Positions 1-11,100 of a stretch of 64,000 nucleotides of DNA are shown piece by piece. The stretch comes from Epithemia pelagica. Lineage: Eukaryota; Bacillariophyta; Bacillariophyceae; Surirellales; Surirellaceae. Each line of letters begins with the position of its first letter. Within the stretch, counting starts at the first letter, position 1. The translations under genes were made by a program, and so were the position numbers. The stretch lies in assembly GCA_946965045.2 (NCBI GenBank), contig OX337229.1, positions 5,146,001 through 5,210,000 of the forward strand, given 5' to 3'. The notes beneath the pieces were generated by a model. That model ran no database searches, was not told where the DNA came from, and saw nothing but the letters and a program-made list of their open reading frames with translations.

Positions 1-2566
1 CTGATTTTCTATAACCCAGACCTCCAGACATTTTCTGTGTCATCCGACTATTCCCTTGACACTGACCGCAGCGTCAGTGACGCCTTTCCTTCCCTCGTCT
101 ACGATGGGGGGATCCAGCTGTCGCTCTGGGCTTGTGACAACGGGTTCGTCAAGTCTATTTATCCGCCTGGCACTCCCGTTTTCTACCAACAGGCGGGCGA
201 CTCCACTCGGTATCAGGGCCAAGTCGTACAGGTTCCTACTGGTACTACGCCCACCTACAAGATTGATCCCACTGATCCTCCCTCCGACGGTCCCATTGAG
301 ATTGACGCCGAATTAGTGTGGGGGGTGAACGACCTCAAACGAGGTTCCCCAAGTCCTACTGACACCACCACCGATGCGGACTCCGCGGTTGATACCTCCA
401 CGTGGGCCGAAGATCCCCTGCGTCCGACGTGGTTGCGCCCGTCGGAACCTGTCACTCTCCAGGTGGAGGACCAGGGTTATATCCAAGGGGCTCTGCAATT
501 AGACGCAAGCGGAGAATGGGAGTTTGTCGGGCGTGACGCGGGAGATAACAATCAACGAACCGTGGTGCCATTGCCCACGTTAGCTCAAACCTATCGAAGC
601 ATGATGCAAGAAGGAATCCTTGTCCCAGGTTGGACGCTCGATCCCAATGTGTCCATCGCCCGACGGTTTGTGTCTGCTGGCGGACTAGATCGCAAAACTG
701 CTCCGGGGTTGCTACTACAACTGCCCGGACTCACCAACAACGACAGGACCATCTGGACAGACTCATACGGGGAAGAGCATGGGAGCTTAGTTACAATGGA
801 CGTGTTCGACGAAATCGATCAAAAGACTTACGAACGGTATCAAGAGGCAGGATTCACCGCCATTCCCACCATGAATGTGTTCACAATCAAACCCGACGAG
901 ATGGGCAATCCGTACCGTGCCAAGAGCCGTATCGTGGTTCTGGGAAACCTCGAGGAGAGGATCTGGACCAGCTCAGATCGATATGCCCCGGTGCTGCAGG
1001 CAACCAGTTGTCGTCTCTTGATATCAATGGCAGTGGAGCGTGGACGAGTGGCAAAACAGGGGGATTGTAAAAACGCATTCTGTCAGCCGGAATTGCCGGA
1101 GGAGGAAGTTGTCATATGCCTGCCTCCAAAGGGCTGTCCAATCAGCAAACCTAACCAGCACTTACTGGAAACTAAAGAAGACGTTGTATGGACTGCGCCG
1201 AAGTCCAAGACACTGGTACGACAAGTTTGTCAAAGTGCTGGTGGACCAGATGGGTTTCCAAAAGTGCGTCAACGACCCGTGCATACTGGTGGGATATAGT
1301 CCAGGTGGAACTGAACCCATATACGTGGGAGTGTACGTAGACGATTTTGTCTATTTCAGTGCCGATGCTGCTGCCGAGAAGTGGTTTGAGACCAAGTTGT
1401 GCGAACTGTTGACCGTCGATTTCATGGGCGTGGTGTCATACTTTCTCGGGTGCCGGTATCAATGGTATCGAACCGAGAACGACGGTGTGGGCGTCCACAT
1501 TTCCCAGCCGGGTTTCATTGAACAGTTCCTGCAAAAGTTTGGAATGCAGGACTGTACACCAACGAAAAGTCCCTACCGATCTGGATTACCAATCGACAGG
1601 ATTCTGTCACCTACAACGACACCAGATAACAATCCACTAGTGGGGCCTTATCGATCCCTTATGGGGGGTTTGACGTGGCTGTCCATCAGAACTCGTCCGG
1701 ATATCGCCGTGGCACACAAGCTGTTAAGTAAGCATGTGACCAACCCCAGCCAGGGACACTTCGAAGCGGCCAAACACGTCTTGCGCTACTTACGCGGAAC
1801 AACGGATCGCGGGTTATCGTTCGTTGAGAAGGCAGCTGACAACGCCATTCATGGGTACATCTCGTGGCCAACCAACACGCCAGTACCGTCACACCTACAA
1901 AGCGAAAAGTTCACGGATTCGAACTGGGGACCACAAGACGCGTCGCGACCCTTGCCAGAAGAACAAGAAACCCGAACCGTAACCGACGACGAATGCAAGT
2001 CATTGCAAGGCGCGCTAGTACTCCGCACGGGCGGCCTGGTGTGGTGGAAGATCGAGCGCGAAGAAAGATGCAGCCGCAGCTCATGCGAAGCGGAAATCAA
2101 ATCGATGGACCTGGTAACGAAGGAGGCCCAACACCTCCACTACTTGATGGACGAGCTGCACCTACCTGACACCCAACGGGCGATCCCAGTATACAACGAC
2201 AATAGAGGTGCCGTAGACTGGAGCAGTTCCGGCGCCATCACCAAATGGTTGCGGCACCTCAACATGCGTGAGGTCGCTATCAGAGACGCTATCAAAGCCA
2301 ATGAAGTGACCGTATTCCATATCCCTGGGAAAGTGAATCCCGCCGACTTGCTAACTAAGGAACATCGAGACGCTACCCATTTCCAAGAGCTCCGCGACAT
2401 TCTAGTACCAGGCGAGCCCGGAGTGGGGGGTGTTGGAAATGAGAAGATAGAGGAAGTCGTCCGGCGCGGACGCGCGACCAGTCACGAAGCTGAGTCACGA
2501 TCACCAAAGACAATGACCAAGAACGTGAGCTGGGCGGATATAGTGAAACGAAGGAATGTAGCATAA
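1..2566 (+). pseudogene. Ty1/copia pol (RT and RNase H), frameshifted, 5' end outside window
   Basis: This is the C-terminal half of a copia-type polyprotein. The open frame already runs at the window edge, so gag, protease and integrase lie upstream. Frame 1 (to about 1155) holds a linker and the start of the reverse transcriptase, including a QGDCKNAF motif and CLPPKGCP. The reading then moves to frame 2 at about 1155-1165, where TYWKLKKTLYGLRRSP follows directly; one extra base explains this. Frame 2 carries the RT active site YVDDF (about 1335), the LSIRTRPDIA segment (about 1680), and an RNase H tail with DNRGAVDW and the ADLLTKE ending. The stop TAA is at 2564-2566. The frameshift means this copy cannot make a continuous Pol unless it is a sequencing error. 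Family assignment rests on motif order and is secure; the exact lineage is not. Confidence 0.88.
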
Positions 2567-3044
2567 GGCCGTTCCTTGATATTCTGCAAAAACAAAAGTT
2601 GGAGCGTGACACGTCACAAAATACCCGGAAATATGGCGTCAAATCCGGGTTCGACGCTGTTTCAGCTTTTGAGGCTGCAAAAGTTGGGTCCAACTTTTGC
2701 AGGCCGGCAAAAGCTGAACAGACATTAGGGATAGTGCTTTCTTCTTGCTAGTGTACATTGGGCCCTACAGAAACAAAAATGACGGTTAAGGATTTGAACG
2801 GCGCGCGTTCGACTCCAACGGTCCCCCTAACCTCAATGAAGAGGAAGCTCATAATGTCCTACTTTGATAATTTTAGTCTATAAAAATCAAAGTGAATATG
2901 GGGACTATTGGGGAACTTGGGGGAAAAAGTGCGGTTATAGGTTTTGGTTTTGTAAATGCCAAAGGAGGGCGTGTCGCGCAATTGTCTACAAAAAGGTGAT
3001 GTCATGTGTCGATTTTTGTTTTTGCAGAATATCAAGGAACGGCC
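2567..3044. mobile_element. 478-bp MITE with 31-bp perfect TIRs and TAA target duplication
   Basis: The left end begins ggccgttccttgatattctg and the right end is its exact reverse complement over 31 bp. TAA lies on both sides (2564-2566 and 3045-3047) as a direct repeat. A 3-bp TAA/TTA duplication with GG-starting TIRs is the known signature of PIF/Harbinger and Tourist-like MITEs. No transposase is encoded. The interior holds further palindromes, such as gcaaaagttgg/ccaacttttgc around 2678-2701. The left TAA is the stop codon of the adjacent copia pol, so the element sits exactly behind that stop. Class assignment is inference from TSD and TIR. Confidence 0.85.
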
Positions 3045-3153
3045 TAACCTGTCTATAATTTCGAATTCTGTAAGAAGTCTTGCCCTCCCGTTCTTAACAA
3101 CCGGTCATCAGTCATCAATGGCTCATTGGGATTTGGGCGATGGTTCAGTTTGT

Positions 3154-3218
3154 GGTAGGGGGTAGGGGCTTGTCGATTGTCGATTGTCGACTACGATATA
3201 CGAGTACGATAGCAGATA
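3154..3218 (+). other. possible polypurine tract and start of a 3' LTR of the first copia element
   Basis: A purine run (ggtagggggtagggg, 3154-3168) is followed at 3171 by tgtcgattgtcgattgtcg, a TG start with short tandem repeats. This is the expected order for a PPT then a 3' LTR downstream of the copia pol once the MITE is subtracted. The 5' LTR is outside the window, so no comparison is possible and the call is weak. Confidence 0.25.
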
Positions 3219-3929
3219 CTCCCTCTGGACCGAAATTGTGTAGCGAATTGCAAAAAAATACTGTAACTTCATGGGCATATCTCCGTTTGTACTAAAAATT
3301 ATATAGATCGGTCGGTCTTTCCAAGATCTACATTTTCATGTATAATTTATATGTTCCATCTCTCATTTTTGGGGCCATGAGAGAGAACTAAAGCGTAGCA
3401 AAAATAAATGTCTAACTTTGCCGTACCGGTTCATGCCCCCTGACCCCTCTCAAGACCCGGCCCATTTAGGGGAGGCCCAGAGGGGTCCATAGAGGAGGGA
3501 TATGCATCCACAAGACCGTGGACGTGCCATAGTGCTTCTGCTGGCGCTGGCTAAAAATGGCAGACTTTCCCATGGTGCCATTGCACAAGTCGCCAAAAAA
3601 TTTGGTGCTAGCAGAACCTCCATAAGTAATCTGTTGGCGCGTGCCATGCTCAGTCGTGCTTCAGTGCTTAATCAACTCACCAGATATTTGGCCTAATGCA
3701 TGCAGGCGCGGAAAAAAGCTTATCTATCAGTCCTTAGTCGTTATATTTGACGTTAAATAGATTTTCTACTTATTTGAAGGCACGTGTGTCGTGGAATGTT
3801 CATCTCTAAAATTCGACTCCGAATGAGCCGGCCAGTTCCCCGTAGGTTTGTACCAGGGTCTACGTGATGTATTAAGGCGACTAATTTTACTTGTTGGTCG
3901 CGCGCTACACAATTACGGTCCGGAGGGAG
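3219..3929 (+). mobile_element. internally deleted mariner-like element
   Basis: The imperfect 26-bp TIRs begin ctccctctggaccg and ctccctccggaccg (right end read in reverse), with two mismatches. The 3' end resembles the complete mariner at 30889-32856: both have ttcgactccgaatgagcc, a gtaccag..ctacgt stretch and a tgcgact/gcgact segment. The 5' region shares tgtataatttatatgttc. Only the N-terminal part of a transposase remains (3502-3696), so the element is non-autonomous. TA flanks both ends, as expected for mariner, but the match extends to a 9-bp direct repeat tagcagata (3210-3218 and 3930-3938). Confidence 0.8.
3502..3696 (+). pseudogene. mariner-like transposase, N-terminal DNA-binding remnant
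   Basis: A 64-residue frame inside the deleted element contains a helix-turn-helix-like stretch (GRLSHGAIAQVAKKFGASRT, then SISNLL). It parallels the transposase at 31020, which has GTFGRGSISSMAREMGYDRS then TISKLW at the same place. The catalytic DDE/D domain is absent. It is a relic of the transposase gene, and whether it is translated is unknown. Confidence 0.7.
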
Positions 3930-3938
3930 TAGCAGATA

Positions 3939-5168
3939 GCCCCTCCTCCACCCTCCCGTATTCGTATTTGTCGTATGTAGACTTGTAGAGCTTTTAATAA
4001 GGCGTGGCGTTGCCCTAAAACCTAACCCGGATTTATGGAAGTTACACTACTGTTTTACAGTACGAGTTTCAACAAAACAGAAAATAAAAGGCACTCTATT
4101 TCTGATACTGTATCATGTTGACACGAGAACGAGAGAGGGGGGAAGAGCACAGAACAGACCACCCCGAGCTATCAGCATTCAGCATACAGCATGCTCTATG
4201 CTCTTCGACCTTCGACTCGCATTTCGCATGGGTTTCGTCTTTCCAAACTCAATAACTCTTAATGACCGTACAGTGCAAGGGTCTTATTCGGAAGCAGGGG
4301 TCTGATGTCTCATATCCATATATTATGTTTGTAATGGCGGGTCGGACGGTGACGCACGGGGATGCTGATCGTAAACGTGCCAACACTGGGGGAGATCCCG
4401 TTCCATGTGTTCGTTGATTCAATGGAGGGGAAAGAGAAGGGGTCTGAAACGAACATCCGATTCCTCTCTCAGACTTGAGACGCTGTCGGTGTGGTCATCA
4501 CGATTTTTTAACTCTATGGATCAAGGGCAACAACGACCCACTGGTTAGATGGGGTTACAGTCATGGTTGCGTCCGTTGCTCTTCGACTGCTGGGCATCAA
4601 CCACTTTTGGTGTCGCGTTGCACGAGCTTGAATGGTTGTGTCCTCTACCTCCTCCCAAGGGTCATTTCATTTTCACTGATTGGTCTCCTGCTCGTGAAAG
4701 ACAAACCTTGGGTGTCATCTTTAATCACCAATGGTCACCAACACAAGTACAGTTCTTGTGTGGCGGATAATAAGGATGAGCAAAAGAGATGCTGAATCTT
4801 TTCAATGACCATCCAAAATGCCAATCCATTTCATATGGGAGTGATTGATCATGGGTATCATCATCATTTGAATTGTCTCATAAAATCAAAGACGATCAGA
4901 TTTTGATTTGGTCTTTGTCGATTGCTGACTGATTGGAAAACACCTTGTTTTGCCTTCGATATTCTGGTAAGGAAGAATTGTCTTTCCGCCACAGGCAATC
5001 TGTTTCTCATCTCCCTTGATGAGAAGCCCATTGACGTCCCAGGAGTAACACTCTTGTTGTTTCTTTTGTTGGGACTGGTCTGTTTCAGGGCATATTGCTC
5101 TTGTTCTTGATCGTGTCACCCACATTGCCATCCTCTGTACTTTGCACTTCTTGAAGATATCCGCAAAC
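3939..5168. other. intergenic DNA upstream of the WSC/PKD gene
   Basis: No convincing gene is seen. Short open frames around 4475-4795 and 4886-5263 lack recognisable domains and overlap on opposite strands. The last few hundred bases are the likely promoter and 5' leader of the gene starting at 5169. No clear TATA box is visible. Confidence 0.5.
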
Positions 5169-8100
5169 ATGAAGCTTGCCGCGAATTCGTCCTTTGGATG
5201 TCGCAAGGACAAGGTGGTCCGCACCACCGTCCTCTTTTGGACCAGCCTGTTTGTTGTTCTCAACCTGTCCTGTCTGCCTGGCGTATTGGGCAGGTCGTCT
5301 CCTGACGAACTTGTTCCGCAACCACCACCAGACCTGACAGGTGAGATTGGGTTTGCTCCGCCACCACAAGACCCGAATGGTCTGATTGATGCTGCTCCAG
5401 CTGACCAAGAGAAGATTACTGCGGTACAATCGGGCCAAGAACAAGTGTTTGTGGTTACTGGGCCACAAGCTACCGTGTGCCCGCCGGATCATATGCCACG
5501 CCAGTATCCGGATTCCGATCTATATGGTTGCTTCCTTGTTGGATGTAGGTAACTCGGGTGCTCCTCCCCCTCTTCGATCTCCTCCCCAACAAGGGTTAAA
5601 GAAACTGCATCATCACCTGATGCCGAGACGGGACCTCAAGATATTCAAGGTTGTAATGGGGCGAACCAGATTGCAGTTTATCAATGTGGTACATTTGTGA
5701 CCTGCACGGATCAACTTGATGCGTTTGGTACATTCATCCCGGATGGAACTTGTGGTGGTGGGATTCCCAACGATGCCCTCATAAACGCACCCGTCGAAAA
5801 CTTGTCAGTCGCCTTAGCCAACGGAGAAGTGTTCGCCGAATCCGCCCCATTCTCACCAGCCATACCCCGTGAAGTATTGGGACCCTACATGCTGTACAGT
5901 ACCTGTCCGGAAGGAACTGAGTTGGTGGAACTGCCAGATGGAACCTCTGCCTGCTTTTACGAAGGTCACCGCTACTTGGGTTGTTGGCAGAAGGAATATT
6001 CACCATCACCGGCTCGGAGTTTCAATGAATCCATGACATACTGTATGGACGAGTATGGAAGTGGCCCTTATAAATTTGCAGCTTTGACAGGAGGAGGTGT
6101 TTATGACTGCTTCGACGATCTTGATTCTCAAATGTTGGGTACCGCCGCAAGTGGCACAGAATGTACCTTGTTGTGTGAGGATGATGTGGACGGCTCCAAA
6201 ATCTGTGCTCCGAATGTGGCGCAAATGGTATACAGTACAGACCCTGACGAGAACGTGCTTCCTCCATCCGAAATAAAAGTAACATGTCCACCAGGACACG
6301 ATGTTGGTGTAGTGGAAAATGACCAGCAAGCATGTTTTTTTAACGGATATCGGTATCACGGTTGCTTTCAACGGTATGCTGACAAGATCAAACCTGAACT
6401 GGGTAAAGCCATCGCTGAATGCTCGGAAAAAGACTTGGCAGTGGTTGAGCTTTTTGGTGGAACGCCTTCGTGCCTGACAAAAGACGAGTCCACGAACGGT
6501 CTTCCCTCTCCAGACGAACTTTGTTATCCGATATGCACAGAAGCCATTGACACCGGCACTCTTGACATTGCCCGCTCCCTCGATTGTGGCCGCCAGGTGG
6601 CTTACGCGCGATACAGTACGACAAAGGAATTTGACCATCTCTGCGAACTTGGAGCGAGTATGTGTCCCGCGGGAACTACGTTATTCACTCACGACGACCA
6701 AAGTGTTTGTTGGGACACTGTTCACCGAGAGTACGTGGGCTGTTTCACGAAAGATGAGTTGGAAGTTGCCAGTAACAGTTCCATCCACTTTATGGCAATT
6801 TTTCAACCAGGCAGTGATACCTTGGATGCCTGCCTTGACGCATGCCGCGATGAATATAGTTTCGGGGCAATGAAAAATGGCAATGAATGCTATTGCTTCA
6901 CAACCGGGAACGAAGCTGTCTTTGCTTCTCCACCACCGCATTGCTTGTGCACCTCCCCGTGCGGAGATGGTAAGGATGATACCATATGTGGAGCTACGGA
7001 CCGATACAGTGTGTTCCGCACCGTGCCTACCAATTTCCCTCCGGTTGCCGTGGCCAAGGCTGAAAAAACGGTGGAGTGTAATGAGGAGAGAACATATGTC
7101 AACCTGGATGCGTCTTCCTCCAAGGATCCCGATGGAAGTGATTCAGGTTTGAGCTATACGTGGTACAGGAATGGTTCATGGACAAAGGATACGTCCGACT
7201 CTGTAACTTCGACGTCTTTCTCCGTTAGCACTTACTTGATGTCGGTCAATGTGTGCGATTCAACGCCATGTGGTGTGGCGGAGCAGATTCAACGCCATGT
7301 GGTGTGGCGGAGAAGTGTACCAAATCCGACGATGTACTCATTCAAGTTCAAGATACGAAGGTACGTTGGTCGTGCGTCCGTCATTGTTTCCGGTCATGTT
7401 CGACTGCCACTAACTCACATGACTTTGTTGGGCCTTTGCCTCTTGATGCGTCGTCGGCTTCCAGCCTCCAACCATTACGTGTCCCCTTAAAAACGCCGGA
7501 CCACTTTTGATTGTACCGGGACAATCATCAATGCCCACTTCCATCAATGTAGCTGAACTCTCGGCGTCTGATGTTTGCGGCGACACAACGATTGGAGATC
7601 CCGAGTTTTCCTTCACCATGAAAGATTCGACGACTGGCGAGTACGTTTCGGCGCCCAATGTCTTAAAGCTTGGAACATTGGATGAACAGTACTTATGGAT
7701 AGAGGGCCATACGACAATGGCTGGTACATACAGACTTGGAATGTCAGCAACCGCGAAAGATGAAAATGGAAATAGTGCATCACTGGATCCTTCCAAATGT
7801 TACATGACAGTTGAAATTAAGAATCTTCCTCCGATTGCAGATCTATATATTGAGCGTCCGTCGCGACAGTGTGACGGGGCCACGACGTCTGTGGAGCTGG
7901 ATGTATCGAAATCTTTTGATCCCAACGAAGGTGATAAACTGACATTTTCATGGGCCATTGGAGACGAGCAGAAAGATAGCTGGACGGGCAACTCTCACAA
8001 GGTGGGCTTGACGGTTGAAACCCATTTGATCAGTGTCCAGGCATGCGATAGTTTCGGGTTGTGTGACAGAACACCTGGCACTAAGGTTTATATTCAAGGT

Positions 8101-11100
8101 AGCACGGTAAGAGGCCTGTGAAGAAGACAATTGCGTTTCGGGCGTTGAGTTCCTCTCCTGTTGCTGACACCTTTGCTACTCTTGTTGATGTTGATTCAGC
8201 CGGAGCTGAAATGCACTTACTCGCCCGCCGGTCCCATTACACAAGACAAATTTCCTGCTTCCGTCAAGGCATCTGTGAGCAACCGTTGCGGAGATGTAAA
8301 GATTGTGTCTTTACAGCCAATGTTCACCGAGGTCACAGGCGACGACAGTTCAGTTCAACAGTTTTCTGTGCGGAACGCCGAGTTGTTCGCTGATTCTCAG
8401 GATGAAGCGCAATCTCTTGATGTCCTCAGTCAACGTGATTCTATCTACCTTTCAAGTGCTGCCAATGTTCCTGCTGATTACCAACTGAAAATTACTGAAT
8501 ATGATACACGTGGACCTGATTATGCCGACCTTTCAAGCTCTGTCAACGCTCTCGCTGGTAATGTTGATCTCATTGACAAAGGTTCTTCCGACCAATTCAC
8601 AACGGAATTCGTCGGAAATTCTGAAGTGAAACTAGTCAGCTCAAGTGCACCTGTGGGTAAGTATGTCATGAATGCATATCCTACGGTTGTTGACCGCAAC
8701 GGTAGACTGTTTCAAATGTCCCAGCATTGTACCATGGACGTTGAGATCTTGAACATGGCTCCGGCTGCTAGTTTCACCGTTGATGGTACTGATGCAGATG
8801 CAATAACGCATGAATGTAAGGACGAGAAGACGAAAGTAGTCTTGGACGCTTCTTCTTCCAAAGACCCGGATGGCCATTCTTTGACGTATACATGGTACGA
8901 TAATGGAACAGAGATGAAAGAGTGGCAGGGAGCTACACCAATTACCGCATTGCCTCGCGGAGATCATGCCATTTCGCTTATGGTATGCGACCAGTTGCCT
9001 GGTGGCAGGTCGTTGCTGCAAGACAGGTCCAAGTGTGACACGACGAAACAAGTCCTTGTTTCAATTCAAGACAAAACGGTACGACTTTCGTCTCGACATC
9101 TCGTTGAGTTTGGTGCTTTCATACCACTGCTTGTCCACTAACAGTCATCGTCTCGTTTTGAATCTGTCACAGGCTCCAATTATCCCATCATGTCCCTACA
9201 AGAAGGACCAAATCATTGAACTACCCAAAATGCCATTGTCATTCCAACTTAAAGCTACGGATACTTGTGGTACCGCGAGTCTATCAGTTGACAAGACAAC
9301 AATAACAATGACTAGCCCTGACAAGAATGATTCAGCGCTCGATGTCTCGAATGAACTGAGCGCCAAAGTTGTGAAGGCTGCGACAAAAACGACACGTTAA
9401 TGACTCAGAGGCGGATGTCTCGAGTGATTTCGGCGTCAAAGTTGTGAAAGATACAGTTACGATCAACACTGTCGAAGGTAAACCGTTGAACTTGGGAACA
9501 TACAACATTCAGATGTTGTTTAAGGCCACCAACGAGGAAGGCCTTTCTACCACTGCGGAGTGTGACTTTCAAGTGGAAATTGTTAATGAATCTCCCACCG
9601 CAGCCCTTTCGATTGACACGTCTCGGGAATGTACTGAGCGATTGACAGATGTGACGCTTGATGTTTCGCAGTCCAACGATCCGAATGGTCACGAAATGAC
9701 ATATTTTTGGTATTGGAACGACGAAAAACAGGATGGCTCATGGACTGAGGACTATCATACTGTGAAATTACCAGTTGGAAGTCATTCCATTGCGGTCGAA
9801 GCCTGTGATGCCCTTGACCCTAACATGTGCGACATGACGGAGTGGAAGACAGTTGAAATCACAGACACCACGGTAAGAGGAATTTCTCTATATCTCGGCG
9901 TGATAATGCACAAGAACAGACGCATCATCATCAAGTACTTGTGTTGATCTTGTCTTCTCACTGCTCCTGTCCTTCCTTTGTTTTTCCATTTCCGACAAAA
10001 GGGCCCCAATATCATCTGCCCCTCTGGTATTGAGACGCCTATCACCCAGTTTCCTTTTACTCTCAGTGTTGATGCCTCGGATGCGTGCAGTTTGGTCAAA
10101 TATACAACAATAATGGGACAAAAATTTGTGAGTGCATCCTCAGGCGAAGAAAGTAAAGATTTCGAGGTTGAAAGCAACGGTACAGAATTACAAATCACTG
10201 GTCAAAAAGCTGCCGTTGGGACATATCGAATGGAAATCAATATTCAATCTCAAGATGAAATGAACCGACTTGGCACCACCACATGCAGTGTGATGGTGGA
10301 AGTTGAGAATGAACCTCCCGTTGCCAATCTAGTTCAACCAAATACTATGGAATGTACAGAAGAGATGACTGTCGTACATCTCGATGCCTCTGGATCACGT
10401 GATCCCAATCCCAGGCAATCTCTTACATATTCTTGGTACAACAATGATACCCTAGAAAACTGGGAGGGTGCAAAGCCTTCCGCTAAATTGGGAGTGGGAA
10501 CGCACGAAATTCATGTCAATGTTTGTGATAACATGGGCGCGTGTACAGACTCGGACAAAATCGAAGTTACTATTCAAGATAACAAGGTACGATGACTTGA
10601 CTACTGGCCGTACTATGATCATCACTTCCAGGCTCACGCATTTTATTTTTCTCGTTTGCTTTAACTCTCTAGGGCCCTGAGATCAAGTGTCCATTCGCTG
10701 GGACCGAAATCATCACGCAGCAAAACTTCCCTTTCGAAATTCCCAAAGTAGAGGCCTCTGATGATTGCAGCAGTCCAGTCAAGACGATTACTCGGTATTC
10801 GTTTTGGAAAAACCACCGAACAACCGACGATCCCCCTTCTGAAGTGACAGACGACTTCGAGGTGGTAGAAACCGATAATGGAACCATGATGATTAATGAT
10901 AAACGAGTTGGCATCGGATCATATGTGATGAAGATAGAGGCGACATCATCAGATCAGTCTGGCCAAACAAGCACGCTCGACAGTGACATTTGCAATTTGG
11001 AAATACAAGTTGTGAATTTTTTCCCTACAGCAGAAATCAACATTGATGGAGAACAATCACGAGAATGTACTGGACTGACGACAGCTGTCAATTTTGATGG

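Noticed and set aside
4475-4795. Open frame of 106 codons upstream of the WSC/PKD gene
   Set aside because: No domain, and composition like the surrounding noncoding DNA.
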